This document shows, piece after piece, positions 15,058 to 21,617 of a stretch of DNA of 21,617 nt (position 1 is its first letter; the number at the start of each line of letters is the position of its first letter). Origin of the DNA: Tannerellaceae bacterium (GTDB lineage Bacteria; Bacteroidota; Bacteroidia; Bacteroidales; Tannerellaceae); NCBI GenBank assembly GCA_031279915.1, contig JAITHO010000146.1:1-21617 (forward strand), given 5' to 3'. Below the pieces are notes generated by a model, which ran no database searches, was not told the DNA's origin, and was given only the letters and a program-made list of their open reading frames with translations. The translations under genes and the position numbers were made by a program.

Positions 15058-15871
15058 CGTCGAACTCATAGAAACAGGCCGATTTTATGCCGACGGCGGC
15101 GCCATGTTCGGCTGCATACCGAAGGCCTCATGGACGCGTCGATACCCATGCAAAGCCGACAACGCATGCGTGTTGGCAATGCGCTCAATGTTGATTAACG
15201 ACGGCAACGGGCGCATAATTCTCGTAGATAATGGTGTAGGAAACAAGCAATTGCGCAAACTCCGATCCTACAACTTTTTCGATCTTGTCGACATAAATAG
15301 CGAACTGCAACGCCGCGGTATTGCGCCAACCGACGTGACCGATGTCGTCCTCACGCATCTACATTTCGACCATTGCGGCTATACTACGCAGCGCGACGAC
15401 GATGGCCGCCTGAAGCTTAGCTTCCCACATGCGCGACATTGGATAACACGCTCACAGTGGGATATTTGCAACAATCCCAGCCCCCTCGAACAAAGTTCGT
15501 ATCTGAAGGAGAACATAGAGCCGCTTGCCGATGCCACGGGGCTCCGCCTTATCGACAGCCCTGTTGACATAAGTCCCGCAGTCGCTCTAAAAATAGCTGG
15601 AGGCCATGCCGACGGACAGATCGTAGTATACGCTACTGATGCGGATCGTACGTACGTTTTTGCCGGCGACGTTATCCCGCTTGCCGCACACATTTCTCTC
15701 GCCTGGATATCAGCTTACGACCTTTTTCCTCTGAACTCATACAACGCAAAGCGCCTCATTTTGGACGAGGCCGCCCGCCTGCATCAAAGCCTGGTTTACT
15801 GCCATGACGCATATCTCCCCTGCTCTACGATCAAAAAACTGCGCAAAGACGTATATTCCATTCTTAAATAA
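15044..15871 (+). CDS. MBL-fold (metallo-beta-lactamase superfamily) metal-dependent hydrolase
   Basis: Predicted soluble hydrolase of 275 residues with a two-metal site. The hallmark HLHFDH is at 105-110, with further likely ligands H188 (GGHADG), D209 (FAGDV) and H254 (YCHDAY), so both metal sites look complete. The layout, with a long N-terminal strand region and VDNGVG before the HxHxDH motif, resembles the lactonase/quorum-quenching-like branch more than glyoxalase II or RNase Z, but the substrate cannot be told. No signal peptide. ATG at 15044 overlaps the end of ispG by 14 bases; a longer open frame from 14936 lies inside ispG and is unlikely. It is the last gene of the rpoN operon and is followed at once by a strong terminator. 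Confidence 0.88.
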   Translation: MSAPSVELIETGRFYADGGAMFGCIPKASWTRRYPCKADNACVLAMRSMLINDGNGRIILVDNGVGNKQLRKLRSYNFFDLVDINSELQRRGIAPTDVTDVVLTHLHFDHCGYTTQRDDDGRLKLSFPHARHWITRSQWDICNNPSPLEQSSYLKENIEPLADATGLRLIDSPVDISPAVALKIAGGHADGQIVVYATDADRTYVFAGDVIPLAAHISLAWISAYDLFPLNSYNAKRLILDEAARLHQSLVYCHDAYLPCSTIKKLRKDVYSILK

Positions 15872-15874
15872 TAC

Positions 15875-15906
15875 AAAATAGCCTCTCAATATGGGGCTAT
15901 TTTTTT
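15875..15906 (+). terminator. Intrinsic terminator of the rpoN-MBL operon
   Basis: AAAATAGCC (15875-15883) pairs perfectly with GGCTATTTT (15895-15903), followed by more T. It lies three bases after the MBL stop codon. Confidence 0.9.
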
Positions 15907-15994
15907 GCTTCTTTAAAATAGGTTTTGTAAATTTGCTGCCGAATTCATGTAGCAAGCTTAATCATTTCATAAACCAGCTCAGTTGAATTATTTC

Positions 15995-16082
15995 GGCAAC
16001 TTACTCGCATTTTTGCGCATAAGTTGCCGAATTTATTTGCGTAACTATCTAAGTTTATTTGCCTAAGTAGCCAAATTTCCGT
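15995..16082 (+). repeat. 22-base tandem repeat array B with hairpin head
   Basis: Four 22-base units start at 15995, 16017, 16039 and 16061. The first unit and a half form a hairpin: GGCAACTTA (15995-16003) with TAAGTTGCC (16020-16028), plus an inner stem CGCA/TGCG closing a TTTT loop. The following units read GCGTAACTA and GCCTAAGTA, five variable bases, then TTTATTT-like tails; the final tail is ATTTCCGT. It reads toward feoAB, ending 237 bases before its ATG. Confidence 0.8.
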
Positions 16083-16260
16083 AAAACAGGGCGGAAAAAT
16101 CAGCGACAACCGTATGATAGAAAACTGCGCATAAGCGCATGGAGGCTTGTGTAATTATCGCAAAAAAAATAACTATATACAGATATCGTTTCAACAGCGT
16201 ATGAATCTATATTTTTCGGCAAAACGAGATGTGCCTGTGGCCAAAGCTTGAAAGACCTGG
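16083..16260. other. Rest of the MBL/feoAB spacer
   Basis: Contains one short hairpin (TGCGC, loop ATAA, GCGCA at 16126-16139) without a T-run. No open frame is credible and I see no clear Fur-type operator or riboswitch before feoAB. Confidence 0.4.
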
Positions 16261-16293
16261 TTTGGAATCTAAGGAAATCTTCGCGTATTTTTG
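16261..16293 (+). promoter_or_regulatory. Promoter for feoAB
   Basis: TTTG (16261-16264), 21 bases, TATTTTTG (16286-16293), 26 bases before the ATG at 16320. Spacing is two bases longer than the other good promoters here. Confidence 0.6.
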
Positions 16294-16319
16294 CGAATAG
16301 ATTAATACATGACGGAAAG

Positions 16320-18638
16320 ATGAAATTATCAGAACTAAATACGGGCGAAAAAGGCGTCATTGTGAAAGTCACAGGAAGGGGAGTTTTTCGCAAACGTATC
16401 ATGGAAATGGGCTTCATTGGTGGCGAAGAAGTTTTGTCGGTTAGGAACGCCCCGCTGAACGACCCTGTGCATTATCAGGTAATGGGATACAACGTTTCGC
16501 TTCGCCGTAGCGAGGCGGAATTGATTGAGGTTTTACCTTTTTCGGACAATGCGGCGACGGATGCCGGCAACGGTAAGGCTCCAAATACTCAACCGCTTAC
16601 ACTCTCATCTGATGAGGTTCAAACAATGGCTCGAGAGCATGGGCATACGATTAATGTAGCTTTAGTGGGAAATCCTAACAGCGGCAAGACAACTCTGTTC
16701 AACCTTGTTACCGGGGCGCACGAACATGTGGGAAATTATAGTGGCGTAACTGTTGAAATTCGCTCTGGTCTTTTCCGCCAAAGTGATTATACATTTCGGA
16801 TTTTTGATTTGCCTGGAACCTACTCGCTTTCCTCCTATTCGCCGGAAGAGCGCTACGTGCGTTCGCATTTAGAGGACAAGCATCCCGACGTTATTGTAAA
16901 TATTGTTGACGCCTCGAATCCTGAGCGTAACTTTTATCTTACGTCGCAACTCATTGATATGGACATGCCTATGGTGGTGGCTTTAAACATGTACGACAGT
17001 GTTCAGCGCAACGGTGGAAGCATTGACTACGAATCGCTTTCGCATTTGATAGGCACGCCGGCGATTCCGGTTTCAGGCCGTAGCGGTTTGGGTATGAAGG
17101 ATTTGTTCGAGGCGGTGATAAGGGTGTACGAGGGCAGCGAGCCCACTCTCCGTCATATTCACATTAATTACGGCGATGAATTGGAGGAGGGCATATCGCA
17201 TATTCGCAAGGCGCTGAAAAGTATGGAGCATATTGACAGTCATATTTCGAAACGCCTGATAGCTATTCGTTTACTGGAGAAAGATTCTGATACGGAGCTT
17301 TTCATCAAGTCTTTGCCGGGCGGCGAAAAGGTGTTGGAAGAGCGCGACGAACATTCGGCTTACGTTGAGAGCATTATCCGCGAAGATGTGGAAACAGCCG
17401 TGGCTGATGCGCGATACGGATTTGTGTCTGGAGCGCTACGTGAGACGTTCAGGATGGGCGAAATGGGGAAAATGGAGTATTCAAAAGCCGTCGACTTTTT
17501 TGTTACTCATCGGCTGCTTGGCTTTCCAATTTTCCTTTTGCTTATGTGGATTATGTTTGAAGCTACCTTCAGATTTGGCGCCCTTCCGATGCAATGGATT
17601 GAAACGGGCGTAGCTTGGCTTGGGAGTTTTGTTGAGCGCGTGATGCCCCTTGGTCCGCTGCGCGATCTGGCGGTCGACGGTATTATTGGCGGGGTTGGCG
17701 GGGTCTTGGTTTTCTTGCCTAATATTTTGATACTCTACTTGTTTATCTCATTTATGGAAGATTCCGGATATATGGCGCGCGCGGCTTTCATTATGGATAA
17801 AATAATGCACAAAATGGGGCTGCACGGTAAGTCATTTATTCCGCTGCTTATGGGATTTGGCTGCAATGTGCCTGCAATTATGGCTTCGCGCACTATCGAA
17901 AGTCCTAGCAGCCGTATGGTGACAATGTTGATTAATCCGTTGATGAGCTGTTCGGCCAGGCTGCCGGTTTATTTGCTGCTTGTTGGGACTTTTTTTCCTG
18001 GTCGTGAGGGAATTGTTTTGTTTTCGCTCTATGCTTCCGGGATAGGTTTGGCGGTATTGATGGCCAGGTTGTTCAAGAGATTTTTGTTTAAGGGCGAAGA
18101 TTTGCCATTCGTTATGGAGCTGCCGCCGTATAGGTTGCCAACGCTTCGTTCTGTGCTTGTGCATGTTTGGGAAAAAGGTAAGCAGTATTTGCGGAAAATG
18201 GGTGGAGTGATATTGGTTGCCTCAATCGTGATTTGGTTCCTCGGCTATTTTCCGTTGCCTCCTGAGGGAGTGAGCGATGCGGTCAGAGAGGAAAATTCTT
18301 ATATAGGACGGCTGGGAAAATTTATAGAACCGACGCTGGCTCCTCTTGGATTTGATTGGAAGATGAGCGTGTGCCTGTTGGGAGGAATGGCGGCTAAGGA
18401 GGTGGTTGTTAGTACGCTTGGAGTGCTTGGGATGCCGGAATTTAGTGCGATAGGCGCGCTTAGCTTCATGTTTTTTGTTTTGATATATTTCCCGTGTATT
18501 GCAACAATTACGGCGATATCTTCGGAGTCGGGCTCTTGGAAATGGGGCGCCTTTGCGGTGCTTTATACGTGCTTGTTGGCGTGGATTGTGTCGGCCTTAG
18601 TGTATAATGTCGGATCGTTACTATGTGTCAGTGGATAA
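16320..18638 (+). CDS. feoB: Ferrous iron transporter, FeoA-FeoB fusion
   Basis: Inner-membrane Fe2+ uptake protein of 772 residues that joins two usually separate parts. Residues 1-73 are an FeoA SH3-like domain (MKLSELNTGEKG, then RIMEMGFIGGEEV). After a linker the FeoB G domain shows G1 GNPNSGKTT (117-125), G2 T144, G3 DLPG (163-166) and G4 NMYD (223-226). A helical GDI-like region follows, and from about residue 390 the membrane part with its Gate repeats, including the conserved LMGFGCNVPA and NPLMSCSARLPVY. All functional parts look intact. The frame opens at 16248, but the -7 box sits at 16286-16293, so 16320 is the start. The fusion guarantees 1:1 FeoA:FeoB. A small Cys-rich protein overlaps the end and rubrerythrin follows. 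Codon use is G/T-rich compared with alaS and aroB. Confidence 0.97.
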   Translation: MKLSELNTGEKGVIVKVTGRGVFRKRIMEMGFIGGEEVLSVRNAPLNDPVHYQVMGYNVSLRRSEAELIEVLPFSDNAATDAGNGKAPNTQPLTLSSDEVQTMAREHGHTINVALVGNPNSGKTTLFNLVTGAHEHVGNYSGVTVEIRSGLFRQSDYTFRIFDLPGTYSLSSYSPEERYVRSHLEDKHPDVIVNIVDASNPERNFYLTSQLIDMDMPMVVALNMYDSVQRNGGSIDYESLSHLIGTPAIPVSGRSGLGMKDLFEAVIRVYEGSEPTLRHIHINYGDELEEGISHIRKALKSMEHIDSHISKRLIAIRLLEKDSDTELFIKSLPGGEKVLEERDEHSAYVESIIREDVETAVADARYGFVSGALRETFRMGEMGKMEYSKAVDFFVTHRLLGFPIFLLLMWIMFEATFRFGALPMQWIETGVAWLGSFVERVMPLGPLRDLAVDGIIGGVGGVLVFLPNILILYLFISFMEDSGYMARAAFIMDKIMHKMGLHGKSFIPLLMGFGCNVPAIMASRTIESPSSRMVTMLINPLMSCSARLPVYLLLVGTFFPGREGIVLFSLYASGIGLAVLMARLFKRFLFKGEDLPFVMELPPYRLPTLRSVLVHVWEKGKQYLRKMGGVILVASIVIWFLGYFPLPPEGVSDAVREENSYIGRLGKFIEPTLAPLGFDWKMSVCLLGGMAAKEVVVSTLGVLGMPEFSAIGALSFMFFVLIYFPCIATITAISSESGSWKWGAFAVLYTCLLAWIVSALVYNVGSLLCVSG

Positions 18639-18760
18639 TTGTTGGAATAATTGTTGGTTTAGCCTTAGTGTGGTTGTTGCGCAGGTTGTTTATTTTGTTC
18701 GGTAATAAGCAGAAATGTTCCGGCAAATCCTGCGGTGGTTGCGATGGCTGCAGGCAGTAA
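18623..18760 (+). CDS. FeoB-associated Cys-rich membrane protein
   Basis: A 45-residue protein starting at an ATG inside the last codons of feoAB (16-base overlap, different frame) and ending in TAA at 18760. One membrane helix (residues about 4-25, WIIVGIIVGLALVWLLRRLF) is followed by a short basic segment and a Cys cluster CSGKSCGGCDGC (32-43), four Cys here plus Cys2. This is the layout of the small proteins (FeoC-like in position but unrelated to enterobacterial FeoC) regularly found behind feoB in Bacteroidetes and Firmicutes. The Cys cluster may bind Fe2+ or sense redox state next to the transporter; that is inference. Overlap implies coupled translation. Confidence 0.88.
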   Translation: MCQWIIVGIIVGLALVWLLRRLFILFGNKQKCSGKSCGGCDGCRQ

Positions 18761-18806
18761 TCTGTAATGCTCAATAGAGAATCGACTTTTTCAATTGGTA
18801 AAACTA

Positions 18807-18837
18807 TTGTGTTAGTCGGTAGTAGTTCTTACTTTTG
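18807..18837 (+). promoter_or_regulatory. Promoter for rubrerythrin
   Basis: TTG (18807-18809), 20 bases, TACTTTTG (18830-18837), 37 bases before the ATG at 18875. It shows that rubrerythrin can be expressed apart from feoAB. Confidence 0.7.
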
Positions 18838-18874
18838 GGCATCAATCATTAATCATTTTATATATATAAGTTTT

Positions 18875-19453
18875 ATGGAAAAGAGTATTAAAGGTACCCG
18901 TACCGAACAAAATTTGTTGAAGTCATTTGCAGGCGAATCTCAGGCACGCAGTCGCTATGTTTTCTTTGCAAGCGTGGCTAAGAAGGAAGGCTATGAGCAG
19001 ATTGCTGGCGTATTTGCCGAAACAGCCGAGCAAGAGAAGGAACATGCCGAACGCTTCTTTAAGTTCCTTGAGGGAGGCATGTTGGAAATAACCGCTGCCT
19101 ATCCTGCCGGCAAAATCGGAACAACGGCCGAAAACCTTGCGGCTGCCGCTGATGGCGAGCACGAAGAGTGGGTCGACCTTTATCCGGTATTTGCCGACAT
19201 AGCCGAGGAAGAGGGCTTTAAGGCGATTGCCGTTGCATGGAGGATGATCTCCAAAGTGGAGGCCGAACATGAGAGACGTTATCGCAAGCTGCTCGACAAT
19301 GTTGAAAAGGGCCAGGTATTTAGCAAGCCCGAAGAGATTGTATGGCAGTGTCGCAACTGCGGATTTGTGCACACAGGCAAGTCGGCTCCGGGCAAATGTC
19401 CGGCATGCGAGCATGCTCAGGCCTACTTCGAGCCTAAAAAAGAGAATTATTAA
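18875..19453 (+). CDS. rbr: Rubrerythrin
   Basis: Cytoplasmic non-haem diiron peroxidase that reduces H2O2 in anaerobes; 192 residues. The ferritin-like four-helix domain carries the ligands E21 (FAGESQARSRY), E54 and H57 (EQEKEHAE), E97 area (EHEEW), and E130/H132 (KVEAEHERRY). The C-terminal rubredoxin-like domain binds one iron through C159, C162 (CRNCG) and C175, C178 (CPAC). Both metal centres look complete. The frame is open from 18767, but the promoter lies inside that extension and MEKSIKGTRTEQNLL at 18875 is the family start. It follows the iron-uptake genes, sensible because free Fe2+ and peroxide together are harmful. A bidirectional terminator ends the gene. Confidence 0.97.
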   Translation: MEKSIKGTRTEQNLLKSFAGESQARSRYVFFASVAKKEGYEQIAGVFAETAEQEKEHAERFFKFLEGGMLEITAAYPAGKIGTTAENLAAAADGEHEEWVDLYPVFADIAEEEGFKAIAVAWRMISKVEAEHERRYRKLLDNVEKGQVFSKPEEIVWQCRNCGFVHTGKSAPGKCPACEHAQAYFEPKKENY

Positions 19454-19477
19454 TCAGCCGCAGATTTAGGCTTTATA

Positions 19478-19527
19478 CAAAAAAATAGCCCCATGAGAAT
19501 TAGAGAATCTCATGGGGCATTTGTTTT
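19478..19527. terminator. Bidirectional terminator between rbr and prs
   Basis: GCCCCATGAGA (19488-19498) pairs perfectly with TCTCATGGGGC (19508-19518), nine-base loop. An A-run precedes it (19479-19485) and a T-rich run follows (19520-19527), so it can act on both strands. Confidence 0.93.
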
Positions 19528-19551
19528 TATTAAACTATCCTTGCTGCGCTC

Positions 19552-20496
19552 TTACTTTATTACGTAAAGGTCGCTGATTGATTCGTCGCAGCATACTCGA
19601 CGGATTGCTTCGGCAAACATTCCGGCGATGGAGATGATTTTCACTTTCTCGCACTTTTTGGCGTAGGGAATAGAGTCGGTGAATATGATTTCTTTGAGCC
19701 CCGAGGACATGATGCACTCTGTTGCTGGATCAGACATTACGGCGTGGCTGGCGATGGCGCTAACCGAGCGTGCTCCGCCTTCGATCATCAGATCAACGGC
19801 CTTTGTGATGGTGCCGGCGGTATCAACAATATCGTCGACAAGCAGCACATCTTTCCCTTCTACATCGCCGATAATACGCATTTCGTGCACTTCGTTTGCC
19901 TGTATGCGCGACTTGTGGCAAATCACCATCGGTATCTCAAAAAACTTCGAATAGCTGCTGGCTCGTTTCGTGCCTCCAACGTCGGGAGTGGCTATCACAA
20001 GGTTCTCTAGCGAAAGAGTGTCTTGTATGTGCTTAATAAAAACTGTGGAGGCAAACAAATGGTCGACAGGTACGTTGAAGAATGCCTGTATCTGGTCGGC
20101 ATGCAGATCCATTGTTATCAGCCTGTTGATGCCGGCTGCGCTCATCATGTCGGCTATAAGCTTGGCGGCAATCGACACTCGCGGTTTGTCTTTTCGGTCT
20201 TGCCTGGCCCATCCGAAGTAGGGAATTACGGCGATGATACTGTGCGCCGAGGCTCTCTTTGCTGCGTCGACCATTAGGAGGAGCTCCATGAGGTTGTCGG
20301 CATTAGGAAAGGTTGATTGCACAAGGAAGACGTCGCGTCCGCGTATTGATTCTTCGTAGGATACGGAAAACTCGCCGTCGGCGTAATGCTGTATGTTCAT
20401 TTGTCCGAGTGGGCATTGCAGCTCCAGGCATATTTTCTCGGCAAGATAATGAGAGTTGGTTCCTGAGAAAACCAGAAAGGGATGGTGTTTGCTCAT
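19552..20496 (-). CDS. prs: Ribose-phosphate pyrophosphokinase (PRPP synthetase)
   Basis: Makes PRPP from ribose 5-phosphate and ATP, feeding purine, pyrimidine, His, Trp and NAD synthesis; cytoplasmic, class I type. The 314 residues show the start FSGTNSHYLAEKI (10-22), the flexible ATP loop YFGWARQDRKDKPR (93-106, with Trp where Tyr is usual), the Mg/ATP strand ITMDLHADQIQAFF (127-140) and the PRPP loop VDDIVDTAGT (220-229). All catalytic groups are present. The C-terminus (DESISDLY) is typical. It begins 9 bases after the M48 gene stop and is probably cotranscribed with it; no separate promoter is seen. It is functionally linked to purE elsewhere in the window, but not adjacent. Confidence 0.97.
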   Translation of the reverse strand: MSKHHPFLVFSGTNSHYLAEKICLELQCPLGQMNIQHYADGEFSVSYEESIRGRDVFLVQSTFPNADNLMELLLMVDAAKRASAHSIIAVIPYFGWARQDRKDKPRVSIAAKLIADMMSAAGINRLITMDLHADQIQAFFNVPVDHLFASTVFIKHIQDTLSLENLVIATPDVGGTKRASSYSKFFEIPMVICHKSRIQANEVHEMRIIGDVEGKDVLLVDDIVDTAGTITKAVDLMIEGGARSVSAIASHAVMSDPATECIMSSGLKEIIFTDSIPYAKKCEKVKIISIAGMFAEAIRRVCCDESISDLYVIK

Positions 20497-20505
20497 TGTT
20501 TCTGT

Positions 20506-21285
20506 CTATTTATGCTTGTCGGCTTTCTCCTTCATGTGTGCGGCCCGTTTTTCGCTGTCGGGATGTGATGAGAACATTTTCTGTACGGTCGAGGCTTTTT
20601 CGCCTTTGGATAGTTCAACCAGCTTGGTCAGCGCATTGGCCATTCCGTAGGGGCTAAAGCCGTTCTCCACGCAGGTTTTGAAGCCATACTCGTCGGCTGC
20701 GTATTCTTGTTTCTGAGAGAACTGTGCTTCGGAAAACGACTTCACTATCTCTCCAAGTTCAGTATCCGACAGCGAGCCTACGGTTTTGCTGGCCGCTCCT
20801 GCCGCATTGATTGCAGCCGAAGTCAGGTAAGCGCTTTTGATAGCATCCTTAACGTCATTTCCTGCAATATGCCCCACTTCGTGGCCTATAACAGCCATCA
20901 GTTCATCATCGTCCATCAAATCCATCAGCGAGCTGAACACTCTCACGCTTCCGTCGCCACAGGCAAATGCATTGATATCTATAACATGATAAACCTTAAA
21001 GTTCAGCGGAAGGCCGTTCACGCTGCTGAGGTTCTTGGTAAGCCGGGCAAGCCGAGCTCCGTAGTCGGTTGATTCGTCGGCAATAGGATTGTGCGCATCC
21101 ATCCATTCGACGGCTTCGCGGCAAAGTTCAGCCACGTCGGCGTCGCTAAGAGTAACCGCAGTGGCTACATCCTTGGCCGACTGCACAGCCTTTTTTGTAT
21201 CAATCGACCTTCCGCCGATCTTCACCTGAGCCTGAACCGTAGCAATGCCGGCCACAAGCGCAAACAGTAAGAATAACTTTTTCAT
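20506..21285 (-). CDS. Secreted M48-family zinc metallopeptidase
   Basis: Predicted periplasmic or outer-envelope peptidase of 259 residues. A signal peptide is clear (MKKLFLLFALVAGIATVQA, cleavage near 19-20) and lacks a lipobox Cys at the cut. The zinc site is HEVGH (135-139) with E194 in QKQEYAADEYG as the third ligand, and SSHPDSEKRAAHM (239-251) is the usual C-terminal conserved segment. It lacks the membrane helices of HtpX and the TPR domain of BepA, so it resembles the small LoiP/YcaL-type proteins thought to act in outer-membrane protein quality control; that role here is inference. It is first in a two-gene unit with prs. Its -7 box is at 21322-21329. Confidence 0.92.
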   Translation of the reverse strand: MKKLFLLFALVAGIATVQAQVKIGGRSIDTKKAVQSAKDVATAVTLSDADVAELCREAVEWMDAHNPIADESTDYGARLARLTKNLSSVNGLPLNFKVYHVIDINAFACGDGSVRVFSSLMDLMDDDELMAVIGHEVGHIAGNDVKDAIKSAYLTSAAINAAGAASKTVGSLSDTELGEIVKSFSEAQFSQKQEYAADEYGFKTCVENGFSPYGMANALTKLVELSKGEKASTVQKMFSSHPDSEKRAAHMKEKADKHK

Positions 21286-21321
21286 GACTTAATTTTTTGT
21301 TGAATTAATAGATTATGGCTG

Positions 21322-21329
21322 CAAATATA
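21322..21329 (-). promoter_or_regulatory. -7 box for the M48-prs unit
   Basis: TATATTTG on the minus strand, 36 bases before the ATG at 21285. No TTTG at normal -33 spacing. Confidence 0.6.
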
Positions 21330-21443
21330 AACAAATACATAGCGAGACGCATGTCAACGATTCGCGGCATCTCGGAGGGCAAACCATTTATATCGGGTCA
21401 AGAAGGGGGAATGATACCCAGGCTCACTCCGCTTTGTAATCGG

Positions 21444-21488
21444 CGCGCTATTCGTTTAGGTACATAACGCACCGAACAAATAGTCGCG
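21444..21488. repeat. Imperfect inverted repeat in the right-end spacer
   Basis: CGCGCTATTCGTT (21444-21456) pairs with AACAAATAGTCGCG (21475-21488) through 12 pairs, with one bulged T and one mismatch. It has no T-run and no known match. Confidence 0.35.
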
Positions 21489-21544
21489 AGCTTAGTTGCC
21501 CGTAGATACTATGATAATTTCCAAATTAATTTTCAAAAAAGTTA

Positions 21545-21552
21545 TATCTTTG
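21545..21552 (+). promoter_or_regulatory. -7 box near the right edge
   Basis: TATCTTTG on the plus strand, matching TAnnTTTG, 10 bases before an ATG at 21563. No clear -33 box. Confidence 0.45.
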
Positions 21553-21562
21553 CAACAACCAA

Positions 21563-21617
21563 ATGAAGGCTGAAGTCAATTCATTGTACGGAAGTCTATC
21601 ACGCGTGGGGCATAAAT
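21563..21617 (+). CDS. Possible start of a gene cut by the right edge
   Basis: An ATG ten bases after a good -7 box opens a frame of 18 codons (MKAEVNSLYGSLSRVGHK) with no stop before the window ends. Too short to assign a family. The leader would be only a few bases, so the true start could also be further downstream. Confidence 0.3.
   Translation, partial: MKAEVNSLYGSLSRVGHK

Noticed and set aside
16126..16139. Short TGCGC hairpin as a terminator
   Set aside because: Only five pairs, no T-run, and the upstream operon already ends at 15875-15906.
16083..16319. Fur box or riboswitch before feoAB
   Set aside because: No convincing 19-base Fur-type palindrome or known riboswitch core was visible.

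Overview
The window looks like chromosomal DNA from a member of the Bacteroidales. Almost every transcription unit is preceded by the Bacteroidetes-type -7 box TAnnTTTG, and three of the boxes have TTTG exactly 19 bases upstream. Start codons follow AT-rich leaders without a clear Shine-Dalgarno. Several gene types fit the phylum: the HU protein with an Ig-like C-terminal domain, the long IspG, the fused FeoA-FeoB and the M23 protein next to alaS. A Porphyromonadaceae-like host is possible, but that is only an impression.

Layout. At the left edge is the start of a Uma2-type gene (minus strand). After about 480 bases with no supported gene come a dicarboxylate/amino-acid symporter (minus) and, divergent from it, an MscS channel (plus). 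A minus-strand pair, M23 envelope peptidase then MerR regulator, converges on mscS. Divergent from the M23 gene runs alaS-aroB, followed by tRNA-Pro(GGG) with its own promoter and terminator. An HU-like DNA-binding gene stands alone. Next is a tight plus-strand operon: rpoN, a PAP2-like membrane protein, gcvH, purE, ispG and an MBL-fold hydrolase. Then come feoAB with an overlapping 45-residue Cys-rich protein, and rubrerythrin. A bidirectional terminator separates these from the minus-strand pair M48 peptidase-prs. A possible partial gene leaves the right edge.

How the genes work together. Most are housekeeping: translation (alaS, tRNA-Pro), shikimate pathway (aroB), purine and PRPP supply (purE, prs), isoprenoids (ispG), one-carbon metabolism (gcvH) and transcription (rpoN). 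The feoAB, Cys-rich protein and rubrerythrin cluster combines ferrous iron uptake with peroxide defence. The M23 and M48 peptidases act in the envelope.

The most interesting signal is outside the genes. Three intergenic spaces (4665-4796, 9269-9356, 15995-16082) hold short arrays with an exact 22-base period. All align as a 9-base arm, 5 variable bases and a tail near ATTTATTT. Two arrays begin with the same 34-base hairpin, whose stem differs between copies by three compensatory base-pair changes. Each array reads toward the next gene's start (M23 peptidase, HU, feoAB). This looks like a dispersed minisatellite or MITE-like family with selected secondary structure.
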